DNA of 64,000 nt, taken from contig NZ_SSBI01000006.1 of the NCBI RefSeq assembly GCF_004795015.1, positions 62,001 through 126,000 of the forward strand, written 5' to 3'. The translations under genes and the position numbers were made by a program. The notes beneath the pieces are model-generated. The model was not told where the DNA came from. It searched no databases and saw nothing but the letters and a program-made list of their open reading frames with translations. Below are positions 48,628-58,242 of this stretch, piece by piece. Each line of letters opens with the position of its first letter. Within the stretch, counting starts at the first letter, position 1. This stretch comes from Streptomyces sp. A1277 (GTDB lineage: Bacteria; Actinomycetota; Actinomycetes; Streptomycetales; Streptomycetaceae).

Positions 48628-51600
48628 CTACCGCGCGTTGAAGTACTTCGCTTCCGGGTGGTGGATGACGATCGCGTCGGTGGACTGCTCGGGGTGGAGC
48701 TGGAACTCCTCGGAGAGGTGGACGCCGATCCGCTCCGGCTGGAGCAGGTCCGCGATCTTCGCCCGGTCCTCCAGGTCGGGGCAGGCGCCGTAGCCCAGCG
48801 AGAAGCGGGCGCCCCGGTACTTCAGGGCGAACATGTCCTCGACGTCCGCCGGGTCCTCCCCCGCGAAGCCCAGCTCCGAGCGGACCCGTGCGTGCCAGTA
48901 CTCGGCGAGCGCCTCGGCCAGCTGTACGGAGAGCCCGTGCAGCTCCAGGTAGTCGCGGTAGGAGTTGGCCTCGAAGAGCTTGGCGGTCTCGCCGCCGATC
49001 TTCGAGCCGACGGTGACGACCTGGAGGCCGATGACGTCCGTCTCGCCGGACTCCTCGGGGCGGAAGAAGTCCGCCAGGCACAGGCGGCGGCCGCGGCGCT
49101 GGCGCGGGAAGGTGAAGCGGGTACGCTCCGAGCCGTCCTCGTGCAGCAGGATCAGGTCGTCGCCCTTGGAGACGCAGGGGTAGTAGCCGTAGACGACGGC
49201 CGCTTCCAGCAGGTTCTCCGTCTGCAGCCTGTCGAGCAGGCCGCGCAGGCGCGGGCGGCCCTCGCTCTCGGCGAGCTCCTCGTACGTCGGTCCGTCACCG
49301 GCCCTGCCCTGCTTGAGGCCCCACTGGCCCTTGAACAGGGCGCCCTCGTCCAGCCAGGAGGCGTACTCCTTGAGCTGGATGCCCTTGACGACCCGGCTGC
49401 CCCAGAACGGCGGGGTGGGCACCGGATTGGTGACGGAGACGTCGGAGCGCACGCCCTCCTCCGGTTCCTCGACCTCCAGCACGGCGGTGTCGCGCTGGGG
49501 GACGCGGCGCTGCTTCAGCTCGGGGAGGGTGGCGCCGGGGACGCCGCGCTTGACGGCGATGAGCGCGTCCATCAGGCGCAGGCCCTCGAAGGCGTCGCGG
49601 GCGTAGCGGACCTCGCCCTCGTAGATCTCGTGGAGGTCCTGCTCGACGTAGGCGCGGGTGAGGGCGGCGCCGCCCAGGATCACCGGGTACTCGGCGGCCA
49701 GTTTGCGCTGGTTCAGCTCCTCCAGGTTCTCCTTCATGATCACGGTGGACTTGACCAGGAGGCCGGACATCCCGATGACGTCCGCCTTGTGCTCCTCGGC
49801 GGCTTCCAGGATCGCGGAGACGGGCTGCTTGATGCCGATGTTGACGACGTTGAAGCCGTTGTTGGACAGGATGATGTCGACGAGGTTCTTGCCGATGTCG
49901 TGGACGTCGCCGCGGACGGTGGCCAGGACGATGGTGCCCTTGCCCTCGGCGTCGGTCTTCTCCATGTGCGGTTCCAGGTAGGCCACCGCGCTCTTCATGA
50001 CCTCGGCGGACTGGAGCACGAACGGCAGCTGCATCTGGCCGGAGCCGAAGAGTTCGCCGACGACCTTCATGCCCTCCAGCAGGGTGTTGTTGACGATGTC
50101 CAGGGCCGGCGTGTCCTGAAGGGCCTCGGCGAGGTCGTCCTCCAGGCCGTTCTTCTCGCCGTCGATGATGCGGCGCTGGAGGCGCTCGTCCAGCGGCAGG
50201 GCGAGCAGTTCCTCGGCCTTGCCCTCCTTCATCGACTTCATGTTGACGCCCTCGAAGAGCTCCATGAGCTTCTGCAGGGGGTCGTAGCCCTCGGCGCGGC
50301 GGTCGTAGAGGAGGTCGAGGGCGACCTTGACCTGCTCCTCCTCCAGCCGGGCGATCGGCAGGATCTTCGAGGCGTGCACGATGGCGGAGTCGAGGCCGGC
50401 CTTGACGCACTCGTCCAGGAAGACGGAGTTCAGCACGGTGCGGGCGGCCGGGTTGAGGCCGAAGGAGATGTTCGACAGGCCGAGCGTGGTCTGCACGGCC
50501 GGGTGGCGCTTCTTCAGCTCGCGGATGGCCTCGATGGTGGCGATGCCGTCCTTGCGGGACTCCTCCTGGCCGGTGCAGATGGTGAAGGTCAGGGTGTCGA
50601 TCAGGATGTCCGACTCCTGGATGCCCCAGTTGCCGGTCAGGTCCGCGATGAGCCGTTCGGCGATGGCGACCTTGTGCTCGGCGGTGCGGGCCTGGCCCTC
50701 CTCGTCGATGGTGAGGGCGATCAGCGCGGCGCCGTGCTCGGCGGCCAGCCGGGTGACCTTGACGAAGCGGGACTCGGGCCCGTCGCCGTCCTCGTAGTTG
50801 ACGGAGTTGAGGACCGCGCGGCCGCCGAGCTTCTCCAGGCCGGCCCGCAGCACGGGCAGCTCCGTGGAGTCCAGGACGATCGGCAGGGTCGAGGCGGTCG
50901 CGAACCGGCCGGCCAGCTCCTCCATGTCGGCGACGCCGTCGCGGCCCACGTAGTCGACGCACAGGTCGAGCATGTGCGCGCCCTCGCGGATCTGGTCGCG
51001 GGCCATCTCCACGCAGTCGTCCCAGCGGCCTTCGAGCATGGCCTCGCGGAACTTCTTGGACCCGTTGGCGTTCGTACGCTCGCCGATGGCCAGGTACGAG
51101 GTGTCCTGGCGGAAGGGCACGGTCTGGTACAGGGAGGCGGCGCCGGGCTCGGGGCGCGGGTCGCGGGTCGCGGGGGCGGCGCCGCGCACGCGCTCGACGA
51201 CCTGGCGCAGGTGCTCCGGAGTCGTACCGCAGCAGCCGCCGACCAGTGAGAGCCCGTACTCCTGGACGAACGTCTCCTGCGCGTCGGCCAGCCCCTCGGG
51301 GCCGAGCGGGAAGTGCGCGCCGTCCTTGGTGAGGACCGGCAGTCCGGCGTTGGGCATGCAGAGCAGCGGGATGCGGGAGTGGCGGGTGAGGTAGCGCAGG
51401 TGCTCGCTCATCTCGGCCGGCCCGGTCGAGCAGTTCAGACCGATCATGTCGATGCCGAGCGGTTCCAGGGCGGTGAGGGCCGCGCCGATCTCGGAGCCCA
51501 GCAGCATGGTGCCGGTCGTCTCGAAGGCGAGCGAGCACAGCAGTGGCAGGTCGCTGCCCAGGGCGTCCAGGGCGCGGCGGGCGCCGAGGATCGCGGCCTT

Positions 51601-52140
51601 GGTCTGCAGGAGGTCCTGGGTCGTCTCCACGATCAGCGCGTCGGCGCCGCCGGCGACGAGGCCCTCGGCGTTCGCCTGGAAGCCGTCGCGGATGGTGACG
51701 TAGGGGACGTGGCCGAGGGTCGGGAGCTTGGTGCCGGGGCCCATGGAGCCGAGCACCCAGCGCTGCTCCCCGGTGGAGGCGGTGTACTCGTCGGCGACCT
51801 CGCGGGCGATGCGCGCGCCGGCCTCGGACAGCTCGTGGACCCGCTCGGGGATGTCGTACTCGCCGAGGGCCGCCGTGTTGGCGCCGAAGGTGTTGGTCTC
51901 GACGCAGTCGACGCCGACGGAGAAGTACGCCTCGTGCACGGAGCGCACGATGTCCGGCCGGGTGAGGTTCAGGATCTCGTTGCAGCCTTCGAGGTTCTCG
52001 AAGTCCGCGAGCGTGGGGTCCTGCGCCTGGAGCATCGTGCCCATGGCTCCGTCGGCCACCACCACTCGGGTGGCGAGCGCCTCACGGAGGGCTGCGGCTC
52101 GGTTCCGGCTGTCGGCGGAAGAGGTCGGCGACGAGGCCAT
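48628..52140 (-). CDS. metH: Cobalamin-dependent methionine synthase MetH
   Basis: The 1170-residue protein has the full MetH modular order. The homocysteine-binding barrel (about 15-330) has VVADGAMGTMLQAQDP, ETNTFGANT and zinc-ligand GGCCGTTPEHLRQ. The methyltetrahydrofolate domain (about 350-610) has GERTNANGSKKFREAML. The cobalamin domain has the lower-ligand motif DVHDIGKN. The reactivation domain has LAEALAEYWHARVRSELGF and GYGACPDLEDR. ATG 52140 with AGGGAG 7 nt upstream. It transfers methyl from methyl-THF to homocysteine. I could not recognise a B12 or SAM riboswitch in the 228-bp gap to gylR. Confidence 0.97.
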   Translation of the reverse strand: MASSPTSSADSRNRAAALREALATRVVVADGAMGTMLQAQDPTLADFENLEGCNEILNLTRPDIVRSVHEAYFSVGVDCVETNTFGANTAALGEYDIPERVHELSEAGARIAREVADEYTASTGEQRWVLGSMGPGTKLPTLGHVPYVTIRDGFQANAEGLVAGGADALIVETTQDLLQTKAAILGARRALDALGSDLPLLCSLAFETTGTMLLGSEIGAALTALEPLGIDMIGLNCSTGPAEMSEHLRYLTRHSRIPLLCMPNAGLPVLTKDGAHFPLGPEGLADAQETFVQEYGLSLVGGCCGTTPEHLRQVVERVRGAAPATRDPRPEPGAASLYQTVPFRQDTSYLAIGERTNANGSKKFREAMLEGRWDDCVEMARDQIREGAHMLDLCVDYVGRDGVADMEELAGRFATASTLPIVLDSTELPVLRAGLEKLGGRAVLNSVNYEDGDGPESRFVKVTRLAAEHGAALIALTIDEEGQARTAEHKVAIAERLIADLTGNWGIQESDILIDTLTFTICTGQEESRKDGIATIEAIRELKKRHPAVQTTLGLSNISFGLNPAARTVLNSVFLDECVKAGLDSAIVHASKILPIARLEEEQVKVALDLLYDRRAEGYDPLQKLMELFEGVNMKSMKEGKAEELLALPLDERLQRRIIDGEKNGLEDDLAEALQDTPALDIVNNTLLEGMKVVGELFGSGQMQLPFVLQSAEVMKSAVAYLEPHMEKTDAEGKGTIVLATVRGDVHDIGKNLVDIILSNNGFNVVNIGIKQPVSAILEAAEEHKADVIGMSGLLVKSTVIMKENLEELNQRKLAAEYPVILGGAALTRAYVEQDLHEIYEGEVRYARDAFEGLRLMDALIAVKRGVPGATLPELKQRRVPQRDTAVLEVEEPEEGVRSDVSVTNPVPTPPFWGSRVVKGIQLKEYASWLDEGALFKGQWGLKQGRAGDGPTYEELAESEGRPRLRGLLDRLQTENLLEAAVVYGYYPCVSKGDDLILLHEDGSERTRFTFPRQRRGRRLCLADFFRPEESGETDVIGLQVVTVGSKIGGETAKLFEANSYRDYLELHGLSVQLAEALAEYWHARVRSELGFAGEDPADVEDMFALKYRGARFSLGYGACPDLEDRAKIADLLQPERIGVHLSEEFQLHPEQSTDAIVIHHPEAKYFNAR

Positions 52141-52329
52141 GGATGTACTCCCTGGGTTGCGACGGCTGTCGGCTTTGCGTCTTCGGCGGAAGGCGCACCC
52201 GGTCAGGGTAGCCGGGCCTTCTCCCGGGCGGTCACTCTGTCCCACGAGCCGGACTGCATGCTGTGTCCGGGGTGGCGGGGAGCTGCGGACTTCCGCCGCG
52301 GTCGAGCGCGGGTCGGCATCGGCCGATAG

Positions 52330-52348
52330 TGTTCAGCATTGTCGAACA
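52330..52348. promoter_or_regulatory. GylR operator candidate upstream of gylR
   Basis: TGTTCAGCATTGTCGAACA is a dyad (TGTTC-N9-GAACA) 20 nt before gylR. Its right 13 bases, GCATTGTCGAACA, recur exactly upstream of glpF at 53259-53271. Confidence 0.7.
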
Positions 52349-52368
52349 AGGTGGAGGAGTACGGCGCG

Positions 52369-53133
52369 ATGGCCAAGAACATCCAGTCGCTGGAGCGGGC
52401 GGCCGCGATGCTGCGGCTGCTGGCAGGCGGCGAGCGGCGGCTCGGGCTGTCCGACATCGCCTCCTCCCTGGGCCTGGCCAAAGGCACCGCACACGGCATC
52501 CTGCGCACGCTCCAGCACGAGGGATTCGTCGAGCAGGACGCCGCGTCCGGCCGCTACCAGCTCGGGGCGGAACTGCTGCGCCTGGGCAACAGCTACCTCG
52601 ACGTCCACGAGCTGCGGGCCCGGGCCCTGGTCTGGACGGACGACCTGGCCCGGTCCAGCGGCGAGAGCGTCCACCTGGGCGTGCTGCACCAGCAGGGCGT
52701 GCTGATCGTCCACCACGTCTTCCGCCCCGACGACAGCCGGCAGGTCCTGGAGGTGGGGGCCATGCAGCCGCTGCATTCCACGGCCCTGGGCAAGGTGCTG
52801 TCCGCGTACGACCCGGTGGCCCACACGGAGGCGCTGGAGGCCGAGCGCCGGTCGTTCACGCCCCGGACCGTCACCGGCCCGGAGGAGTTCGAGGCGATGC
52901 TCGACCTGACCCGGGCCCGGGGCTGGGCGGCCGACGTGGAGGAGACCTGGGAGGGGGTGGCCGCGGTGGCCGCCCCGATCCACGACCGGCGCCGGATGCC
53001 GGTGGGGGCCATCGCCGTCACCGGTGCGGTGGAGCGGGTCTGCAAGGACGGGGAGCTGCGCCCCGAGCTGGTCGCGGCCGTACGCGACTGCGCCCGCGCG
53101 GTCTCCCGGGACCTGGGCGCCCGGCGCTTCTGA
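52369..53133 (+). CDS. gylR: IclR-family glycerol operon regulator GylR
   Basis: The protein has 254 residues from ATG 52369 (GAGGAG 9 nt upstream), the same length and N-terminus (MAKNIQSLERAAAMLRLLAG) as I recall for S. coelicolor GylR. The winged HTH (about 5-65) includes LSDIASSLGLAKGTAHGIL, and the IclR effector domain (about 80-250) includes QPLHSTALGKVLSAY. GylR represses the glycerol operon and its own gene; glycerol-3-phosphate relieves it. Matching operators precede both gylR and glpF. Confidence 0.95.
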   Translation: MAKNIQSLERAAAMLRLLAGGERRLGLSDIASSLGLAKGTAHGILRTLQHEGFVEQDAASGRYQLGAELLRLGNSYLDVHELRARALVWTDDLARSSGESVHLGVLHQQGVLIVHHVFRPDDSRQVLEVGAMQPLHSTALGKVLSAYDPVAHTEALEAERRSFTPRTVTGPEEFEAMLDLTRARGWAADVEETWEGVAAVAAPIHDRRRMPVGAIAVTGAVERVCKDGELRPELVAAVRDCARAVSRDLGARRF

Positions 53134-53258
53134 GCCCCCGCCCCGCCGTCGCGCCGGGCACCCCCGTACACCCGTCGGCCGTCACCGACGGCCGAGTCCG
53201 CGGTCACAACCTCTTGACGCTGGCTTCGCCCGGGAGAAACACTGCCGTTCACCGGTCG

Positions 53259-53271
53259 GCATTGTCGAACA
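53259..53271 (+). promoter_or_regulatory. GylR operator candidate upstream of glpF
   Basis: GCATTGTCGAACA is identical to the sequence in the gylR upstream region (52336-52348). It lies 125 nt before the glpF start. Confidence 0.65.
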
Positions 53272-53395
53272 CTTAACGGAAATACGCGTTAGGGTGTGAC
53301 TGTGCCAAGGGCCGGCCAAGCCCTCACACGAGGGCGCGGACCACCGGAGGGACCCGGGGTTCGGCTTCCCTGGACGAACGACAAAGGAGTCGCGG

Positions 53396-54187
53396 GTGTC
53401 CAGCTCCGACATCTTCATCGGCGAGACCATCGGTACCGCCGTACTCATCCTGCTCGGCGCCGGTGTCTGTGCCGCCGTCACGCTCAAGCACTCGAAGGCG
53501 CAGAACGCCGGCTGGCTCGCCATCACCTTCGGGTGGGGGTTCGCGGTCCTGACCGGCGCTTATCTGGCCGGCGGCGTGTCGGGGGCGCATCTCAACCCGG
53601 CGGTCACCATCGGCCTGGCGATCGAGGGCGGCACGAAGTGGAGCGACGTACCGCTCTACCTCGCCTCCGAACTCCTCGGCGCGATGATCGGCGCGGTGCT
53701 GGTCTGGCTGACCTACTACGGGCAGTTCCGGGCCCATCTCACCGATCCGGAGGTCCTGCGCGCCCATACGGGTGAGGAGGGCATGGTCGACCAGACCGCC
53801 GCTCCCAAGGCTGGACCGGTTCTCGGTGTCTTCTCGACCGGTCCTGAGATCCGCAACGCCGTGCAGAACGTCCTCACCGAGGTCATCGCCACGATCGTGC
53901 TGGTGCTGGCGATCCTCACCCAGGGCCTCAACGACGACGGCAACGGCCTCGGCGCGCTGGGCGCCCTGATCACCGCACTGGTCGTCGTCGGCATCGGCCT
54001 GTCGCTCGGCGGCCCGACGGGGTACGCGATCAACCCGGTCCGCGATCTCGGTCCGCGTATCGTGCACGCGCTGCTTCCGCTGCCGAACAAGGGCGGCTCC
54101 GACTGGGGCTACGCATGGGTCCCCGTCGTCGGCCCGCTGATCGGCGGCGCACTCGCGGGCGGGCTCTACAACCTCGCCTTCGCTTAG
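53396..54187 (+). CDS. glpF: Glycerol uptake facilitator (aquaglyceroporin)
   Basis: The 263-residue MIP-family channel has six helices. The first pore motif is normal (HLNPAVT); the second reads [13 protein letters not shown], that is NPV in place of NPA. The Arg of the selectivity filter and the DLGPR following it are kept. An insert of about 35 residues ([20 protein letters not shown] and on) lies after helix 3. GTG 53396 with AAAGGAG 6 nt upstream. First gene of glpFKD. Confidence 0.95.
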   Translation: MSSSDIFIGETIGTAVLILLGAGVCAAVTLKHSKAQNAGWLAITFGWGFAVLTGAYLAGGVSGAHLNPAVTIGLAIEGGTKWSDVPLYLASELLGAMIGAVLVWLTYYGQFRAHLTDPEVLRAHTGEEGMVDQTAAPKAGPVLGVFSTGPEIRNAVQNVLTEVIATIVLVLAILTQGLNDDGNGLGALGALITALVVVGIGLSLGGPTGYAINPVRDLGPRIVHALLPLPNKGGSDWGYAWVPVVGPLIGGALAGGLYNLAFA

Positions 54188-54228
54188 CCCGCCCCCACCC
54201 ACACCACACAGACCTCCGGGAGCACACC

Positions 54229-55770
54229 GTGACCGACGCACACACCACCGGCACCCACGGCACCGGGCCGTTCATCGCGGCCATCGACCAGGGCACCACC
54301 TCCAGCCGCTGCATCGTCTTCGACAAGGACGGCCGGATCGTCTCCGTCGACCAGAAGGAGCACGAGCAGATCTTCCCCAAGCCCGGCTGGGTCGAGCACG
54401 ACGCCGCCGAGATCTGGGAGAACGTGCAGGAGGTCGTCGCCGGAGCCATCGTCAAGGCGGGCATCACCGCCGCCGACGTGAAGGCCATCGGCATCACCAA
54501 CCAGCGCGAGACCACCCTGCTGTGGGACAAGCACACCGGTGAGCCCGTCCACAACGCCCTCGTCTGGCAGGACACCCGTACGGACGCGCTCTGCAAGGAG
54601 CTCGGCCGCAACGTCGGCCAGGACCGCTTCCGCCGCGAGACCGGGCTGCCGCTCGCCTCGTACTTCGCCGGGCCCAAGGCCCGCTGGCTGCTCGACAACG
54701 TCGAGGGGCTGCGCGAGCGGGCCGAGCGCGGCGACATCCTCTTCGGCACCATGGACTCCTGGGTCATCTGGAACCTGACCGGCGGAACCGACGGCGGCGT
54801 CCACGTCACCGACGTCACCAACGCCTCGCGCACCCTCCTGATGAACCTGCACGCCATGCAGTGGGACGAGAAGATCTGTTCCTCCATCGGCGTGCCGATG
54901 GCCATGCTGCCCGAGATCCGCTCCTCGGCCGAGGTGTACGGCACCACCAAGGGCGGCGTGCTCGACGGGGTGCCGGTGGCCTCCGCACTGGGCGACCAGC
55001 AGGCGGCGCTGTTCGGCCAGACCTGCTTCGCCGAGGGCGAGGCCAAGTCCACGTACGGCACCGGCACCTTCATGCTGATGAACACCGGTGAGACGCCGGT
55101 CAACTCCTACAACGGGCTGCTGACCACGGTCGGCTACCGGATCGGCGAGCAGAAGGCGGTGTACGCCCTGGAGGGGTCGATCGCCGTCACCGGTTCGCTG
55201 GTGCAGTGGATGCGCGACCAGATGGGCCTGATCCAGTCCGCGGCCGAGATCGAGACCCTGGCCTCCTCGGTCGAGGACAACGGCGGCGCGTACTTCGTGC
55301 CGGCCTTCTCCGGCCTGTTCGCCCCGTACTGGCGCCCCGACGCCCGCGGTGTCATCGCCGGCCTCACCCGCTACGTCACCAAGGCGCACATCGCCCGTGC
55401 CGTGCTGGAGGCCACCGCCTGGCAGACGCGGGAGATCAGCGACGCCATGACCAAGGACTCCGGCGTCGAGCTGACCGCGCTCAAGGTCGACGGCGGGATG
55501 ACCTCCAACAACCTGCTGATGCAGACGCTCGCCGACTTCCTGGACGCGCCCGTGGTGCGGCCGATGGTCGCCGAGACCACCTGCCTCGGTGCCGCCTACG
55601 CCGCCGGACTGGCCGTCGGCTTCTGGCCCGACACCGACGCGCTGCGCGCCAACTGGCGCAGGGCCGCCGAGTGGACCCCCCGCATGGACGCGGACACCCG
55701 CGCCCGCGAGTACAAGAGCTGGCTCAAGGCCGTGGAACGCACCATGGGCTGGCTGGACGACGAGGAGTAG
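54229..55770 (+). CDS. glpK: Glycerol kinase
   Basis: The 513-residue FGGY kinase has phosphate-1 motif [34 protein letters not shown] with catalytic Asp, [13 protein letters not shown] and [20 protein letters not shown]. It converts glycerol plus ATP to glycerol-3-phosphate, the inducer sensed by GylR. GTG 54229 with GGGAG 6 nt upstream, 41 nt after glpF. Confidence 0.96.
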   Translation: MTDAHTTGTHGTGPFIAAIDQGTTSSRCIVFDKDGRIVSVDQKEHEQIFPKPGWVEHDAAEIWENVQEVVAGAIVKAGITAADVKAIGITNQRETTLLWDKHTGEPVHNALVWQDTRTDALCKELGRNVGQDRFRRETGLPLASYFAGPKARWLLDNVEGLRERAERGDILFGTMDSWVIWNLTGGTDGGVHVTDVTNASRTLLMNLHAMQWDEKICSSIGVPMAMLPEIRSSAEVYGTTKGGVLDGVPVASALGDQQAALFGQTCFAEGEAKSTYGTGTFMLMNTGETPVNSYNGLLTTVGYRIGEQKAVYALEGSIAVTGSLVQWMRDQMGLIQSAAEIETLASSVEDNGGAYFVPAFSGLFAPYWRPDARGVIAGLTRYVTKAHIARAVLEATAWQTREISDAMTKDSGVELTALKVDGGMTSNNLLMQTLADFLDAPVVRPMVAETTCLGAAYAAGLAVGFWPDTDALRANWRRAAEWTPRMDADTRAREYKSWLKAVERTMGWLDDEE

Positions 55771-55775
55771 ACAAC

Positions 55776-57389
55776 ATGACCACCCTGCAGAGCGTCCCCG
55801 CCCTCGGGACGCATCCGGCCTCCGGCTCCCTTCCGAGCCGTGCCGAGACCCGGGAGCAGCTCTCCAAGGCGACGTACGACCTCCTGGTGATCGGTGGCGG
55901 CATCCTGGGCATCTCCACCGCCTGGCACGCCGCGCAGTCCGGGCTGCGGGTGGCGCTGGTGGACGCCGGCGACTTCGCCGGCGCCACCTCCTCCGCCTCC
56001 TCCAAGCTGCTCCACGGCGGTCTGCGCTACCTGCAGACCGGCGCGGTGAAGCTGGTGGCGGAGAACCACTTCGAGCGCCGTGCGGTCTCCCGCCAGGTGG
56101 CCCCGCACCTGGCCAATCCGCTCACCTTCTACCTGCCGGTGTACAGGGGCGGGCCGCACGGCGCGGCGAAGCTCGGCGCGGGCGTGTTCGCGTACTCGGC
56201 GCTGTCCGCCTTCGGCGACGGCGTCGGCCATGTGATCAGCCCGGCGCGGGCGCGGCGCGATGTGCCGGAGCTGCGTACGGAGAACCTGAAGGCCGTCGCG
56301 GTCTACGGGGACGACCAGATGAACGACGCGCGGATGGCGCTGATGACGGTCCGCGCGGCCGTCGACGCGGGCGCGGTGGTGCTCAACCACGCGGCGGTGA
56401 CCGGGCTGCGGTTCACCAAGGGCCGGGTGACGGGCGCGGACCTCCAGGACCGTACCGACGGCACCGAGTTCGGTGTCACCGCCCGCCTGGTGCTCAACGC
56501 AACCGGCCCGTGGGTCGACCACCTGCGCAAGATGGAGGACCCGGACGCGGCGCCCTCCATACGCCTGTCCAAGGGCGCGCACCTGGTGCTCAAGCGCACC
56601 CGCCCGTGGAAGGCGGCGCTGGCCACGCCGATCGACAAGTACCGCATCACGTTCGCCCTGCCGTGGGAGGACATGCTGCTGCTGGGCACGACGGACGAGG
56701 AGTACGAGGGCGATCCGGCCGAGGTCGCGGTGACCGAGAAGGACACCGCGCAGATCCTGGACGAGGCGGCGTTCTCGGTGCGCGACCAGCAGCTGTCGCG
56801 GGATCTGATCACGTACTCCTTCGCGGGGCTGCGGGTGCTGCCGGGCGGCCCCGGTGACACCTCGAAGGCCAAGCGCGAGACGGTCGTGACGGAGGGCCGG
56901 GGCGGGATGCTGTCGGTCGCGGGCGGCAAGTGGACGACGTTCCGCCACATCGGCCGTACGGTGATGAACAAGCTGGCCGCGCTCCCCGGGCACCCGCTCG
57001 CCGAGGACATGGAGCCGATGGCCCGGCTGCCGAGGAAGCTGCCGCTGCCGGGGATCGCCAACCCGAACGCGGTGGCGCACCGGCTGCTGGTCGACGGCGG
57101 TACGCCCGGCCCCCGGATGGCCGCCGACACGGCACGGCACCTGGCCACGCACTACGGTTCGCTGTCCTTCGACATCGCCCGGCTGGCCAACGACGACCCG
57201 GCCCTCGCCGAGCGCATCCACCCGGAAGCCCCGGAGATCTGGGCGCAGGTCGCCTACGCGCGGGACCACGAGTGGGCCGAGACGGCGGACGACGTGCTGC
57301 GGCGGCGGACGACGCTGACGATCCGGGGCCTGGCGACGGACGAGATCAGGGCCGGTGTGGAGTCGGTGCTCGGCGAGCGGCGCGGCTGA
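55776..57389 (+). CDS. glpD: Glycerol-3-phosphate dehydrogenase (aerobic, FAD)
   Basis: The 537-residue flavoprotein has the FAD fold VIGGGILGISTAW (Gly40, Gly42, Gly45), SSKLLHGGLRYLQTGAVKL, NATGPWVDHLR and a C-terminal dehydrogenase cap. It oxidises glycerol-3-phosphate to dihydroxyacetone phosphate at the membrane and passes electrons to quinone. It begins 5 nt after the glpK stop; the ribosome site GAGGAG lies in glpK. Confidence 0.96.
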   Translation: MTTLQSVPALGTHPASGSLPSRAETREQLSKATYDLLVIGGGILGISTAWHAAQSGLRVALVDAGDFAGATSSASSKLLHGGLRYLQTGAVKLVAENHFERRAVSRQVAPHLANPLTFYLPVYRGGPHGAAKLGAGVFAYSALSAFGDGVGHVISPARARRDVPELRTENLKAVAVYGDDQMNDARMALMTVRAAVDAGAVVLNHAAVTGLRFTKGRVTGADLQDRTDGTEFGVTARLVLNATGPWVDHLRKMEDPDAAPSIRLSKGAHLVLKRTRPWKAALATPIDKYRITFALPWEDMLLLGTTDEEYEGDPAEVAVTEKDTAQILDEAAFSVRDQQLSRDLITYSFAGLRVLPGGPGDTSKAKRETVVTEGRGGMLSVAGGKWTTFRHIGRTVMNKLAALPGHPLAEDMEPMARLPRKLPLPGIANPNAVAHRLLVDGGTPGPRMAADTARHLATHYGSLSFDIARLANDDPALAERIHPEAPEIWAQVAYARDHEWAETADDVLRRRTTLTIRGLATDEIRAGVESVLGERRG

Positions 57390-57457
57390 GGCGCGCACCG
57401 GGTGGCCGGGCGGCCTTCGAGTTGGTCCGAAGGTCGTACCGGCCCTCGTCGGGCACG

Positions 57458-57482
57458 CATAATAGGGCGATACATCGGATGT
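57458..57482 (+). promoter_or_regulatory. -10-like CATAAT and dyad ACATC-G-GATGT before the FadR-type gene
   Basis: CATAAT at 57458-57463 is the best -10-like element. The perfect dyad ACATC (57472-57476), G, GATGT (57478-57482) sits immediately after it, where a repressor would block transcription. It ends 13 nt before the start codon. Confidence 0.5.
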
Positions 57483-57495
57483 CTGGAGGTCGCCC

Positions 57496-58167
57496 ATGGC
57501 TGTCACTGACGAGGCCATCGAGAAGATCAAGGGAATGATCGTCTCGGGTGCGCTACGGCCCGGCGATCGTCTCCCCAAGGAGAGCGAGCTCGCCTCGGAG
57601 CTGGGCCTGTCCCGCAACTCGCTGCGGGAGGCGGTGCGCGCCCTGTCGCTGATCCGCATCCTCGACGTGCGCCAGGGCGACGGCACGTACGTCACCAGCC
57701 TGGACCCGCAGCTGCTGCTCGAAGCGCTGAGCTTCGTGGTGGACTTCCACCGCGACGACACGGTGCTGGAGTTCCTTGCGGTGCGGCGGATCCTGGAGCC
57801 GGCCGCGACGGCGATGGCGGCGAGCCGGATCAGCGAGGAGCAGTTGGACGCGCTCAGCGCCCAGCTGGACGCGCTGGGCGAGCGCCCGTCCGTGGAGGAG
57901 CTGGTGGCCTGCGACCTGGACTTCCACCGGGGCATCGTCCAGTCGTCCGGCAACTCGGTGCTCTGCTCGCTGCTCGACGGCCTCTCGGGGCCGACGACGC
58001 GGGCGCGGGTGTGGCGGGGGCTGACCCAGGAGGACGCGGTGAGCCGGACGCTGCACGAGCACCGGGCGATCGTGTCGGCGCTGCGGGACCGGGACGCGGA
58101 GGCTGCGCGGGCCTGGGCGACGGTGCATGTGGCGAGCGTGGAGCAGTGGTTGCGGTCGACGTTGTAG
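57496..58167 (+). CDS. FadR/GntR-family transcriptional regulator
   Basis: The 223-residue protein has an N-terminal winged HTH (about 1-70; LRPGDRLPKESELASELGLS, NSLREAVRALSLIRIL) and an all-helical FCD effector domain (about 85-215) with metal-ligand-like Asp/His (ACDLDFHRGIV, LHEHRAIVSAL). ATG 57496 with GGAGG 6 nt upstream. It converges with the sugar ABC/L-fuconate operon. FCD regulators often control sugar-acid catabolism, so this operon is the likely target. Confidence 0.9.
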   Translation: MAVTDEAIEKIKGMIVSGALRPGDRLPKESELASELGLSRNSLREAVRALSLIRILDVRQGDGTYVTSLDPQLLLEALSFVVDFHRDDTVLEFLAVRRILEPAATAMAASRISEEQLDALSAQLDALGERPSVEELVACDLDFHRGIVQSSGNSVLCSLLDGLSGPTTRARVWRGLTQEDAVSRTLHEHRAIVSALRDRDAEAARAWATVHVASVEQWLRSTL

Positions 58168-58184
58168 CCGACCCGGGGCTCTGC

Positions 58185-58235
58185 CCCGGACCCCGCTCCT
58201 CAAACGCCGGAGGGGCTTGAGGAGCGGGGTCCGGG
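58185..58235. terminator. Bidirectional strong hairpin terminator
   Basis: A perfect 19-bp stem (58185-58203 with 58217-58235) with a 13-nt loop lies between the convergent FadR-type and permease genes. Confidence 0.9.
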
Positions 58236-58242
58236 CGGGCCT

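Noticed and set aside
52141-52368. Cobalamin or SAM riboswitch upstream of metH
   Set aside because: No B12-box-like or SAM-type conserved core could be recognised on the metH strand; covariance-model search would be needed.
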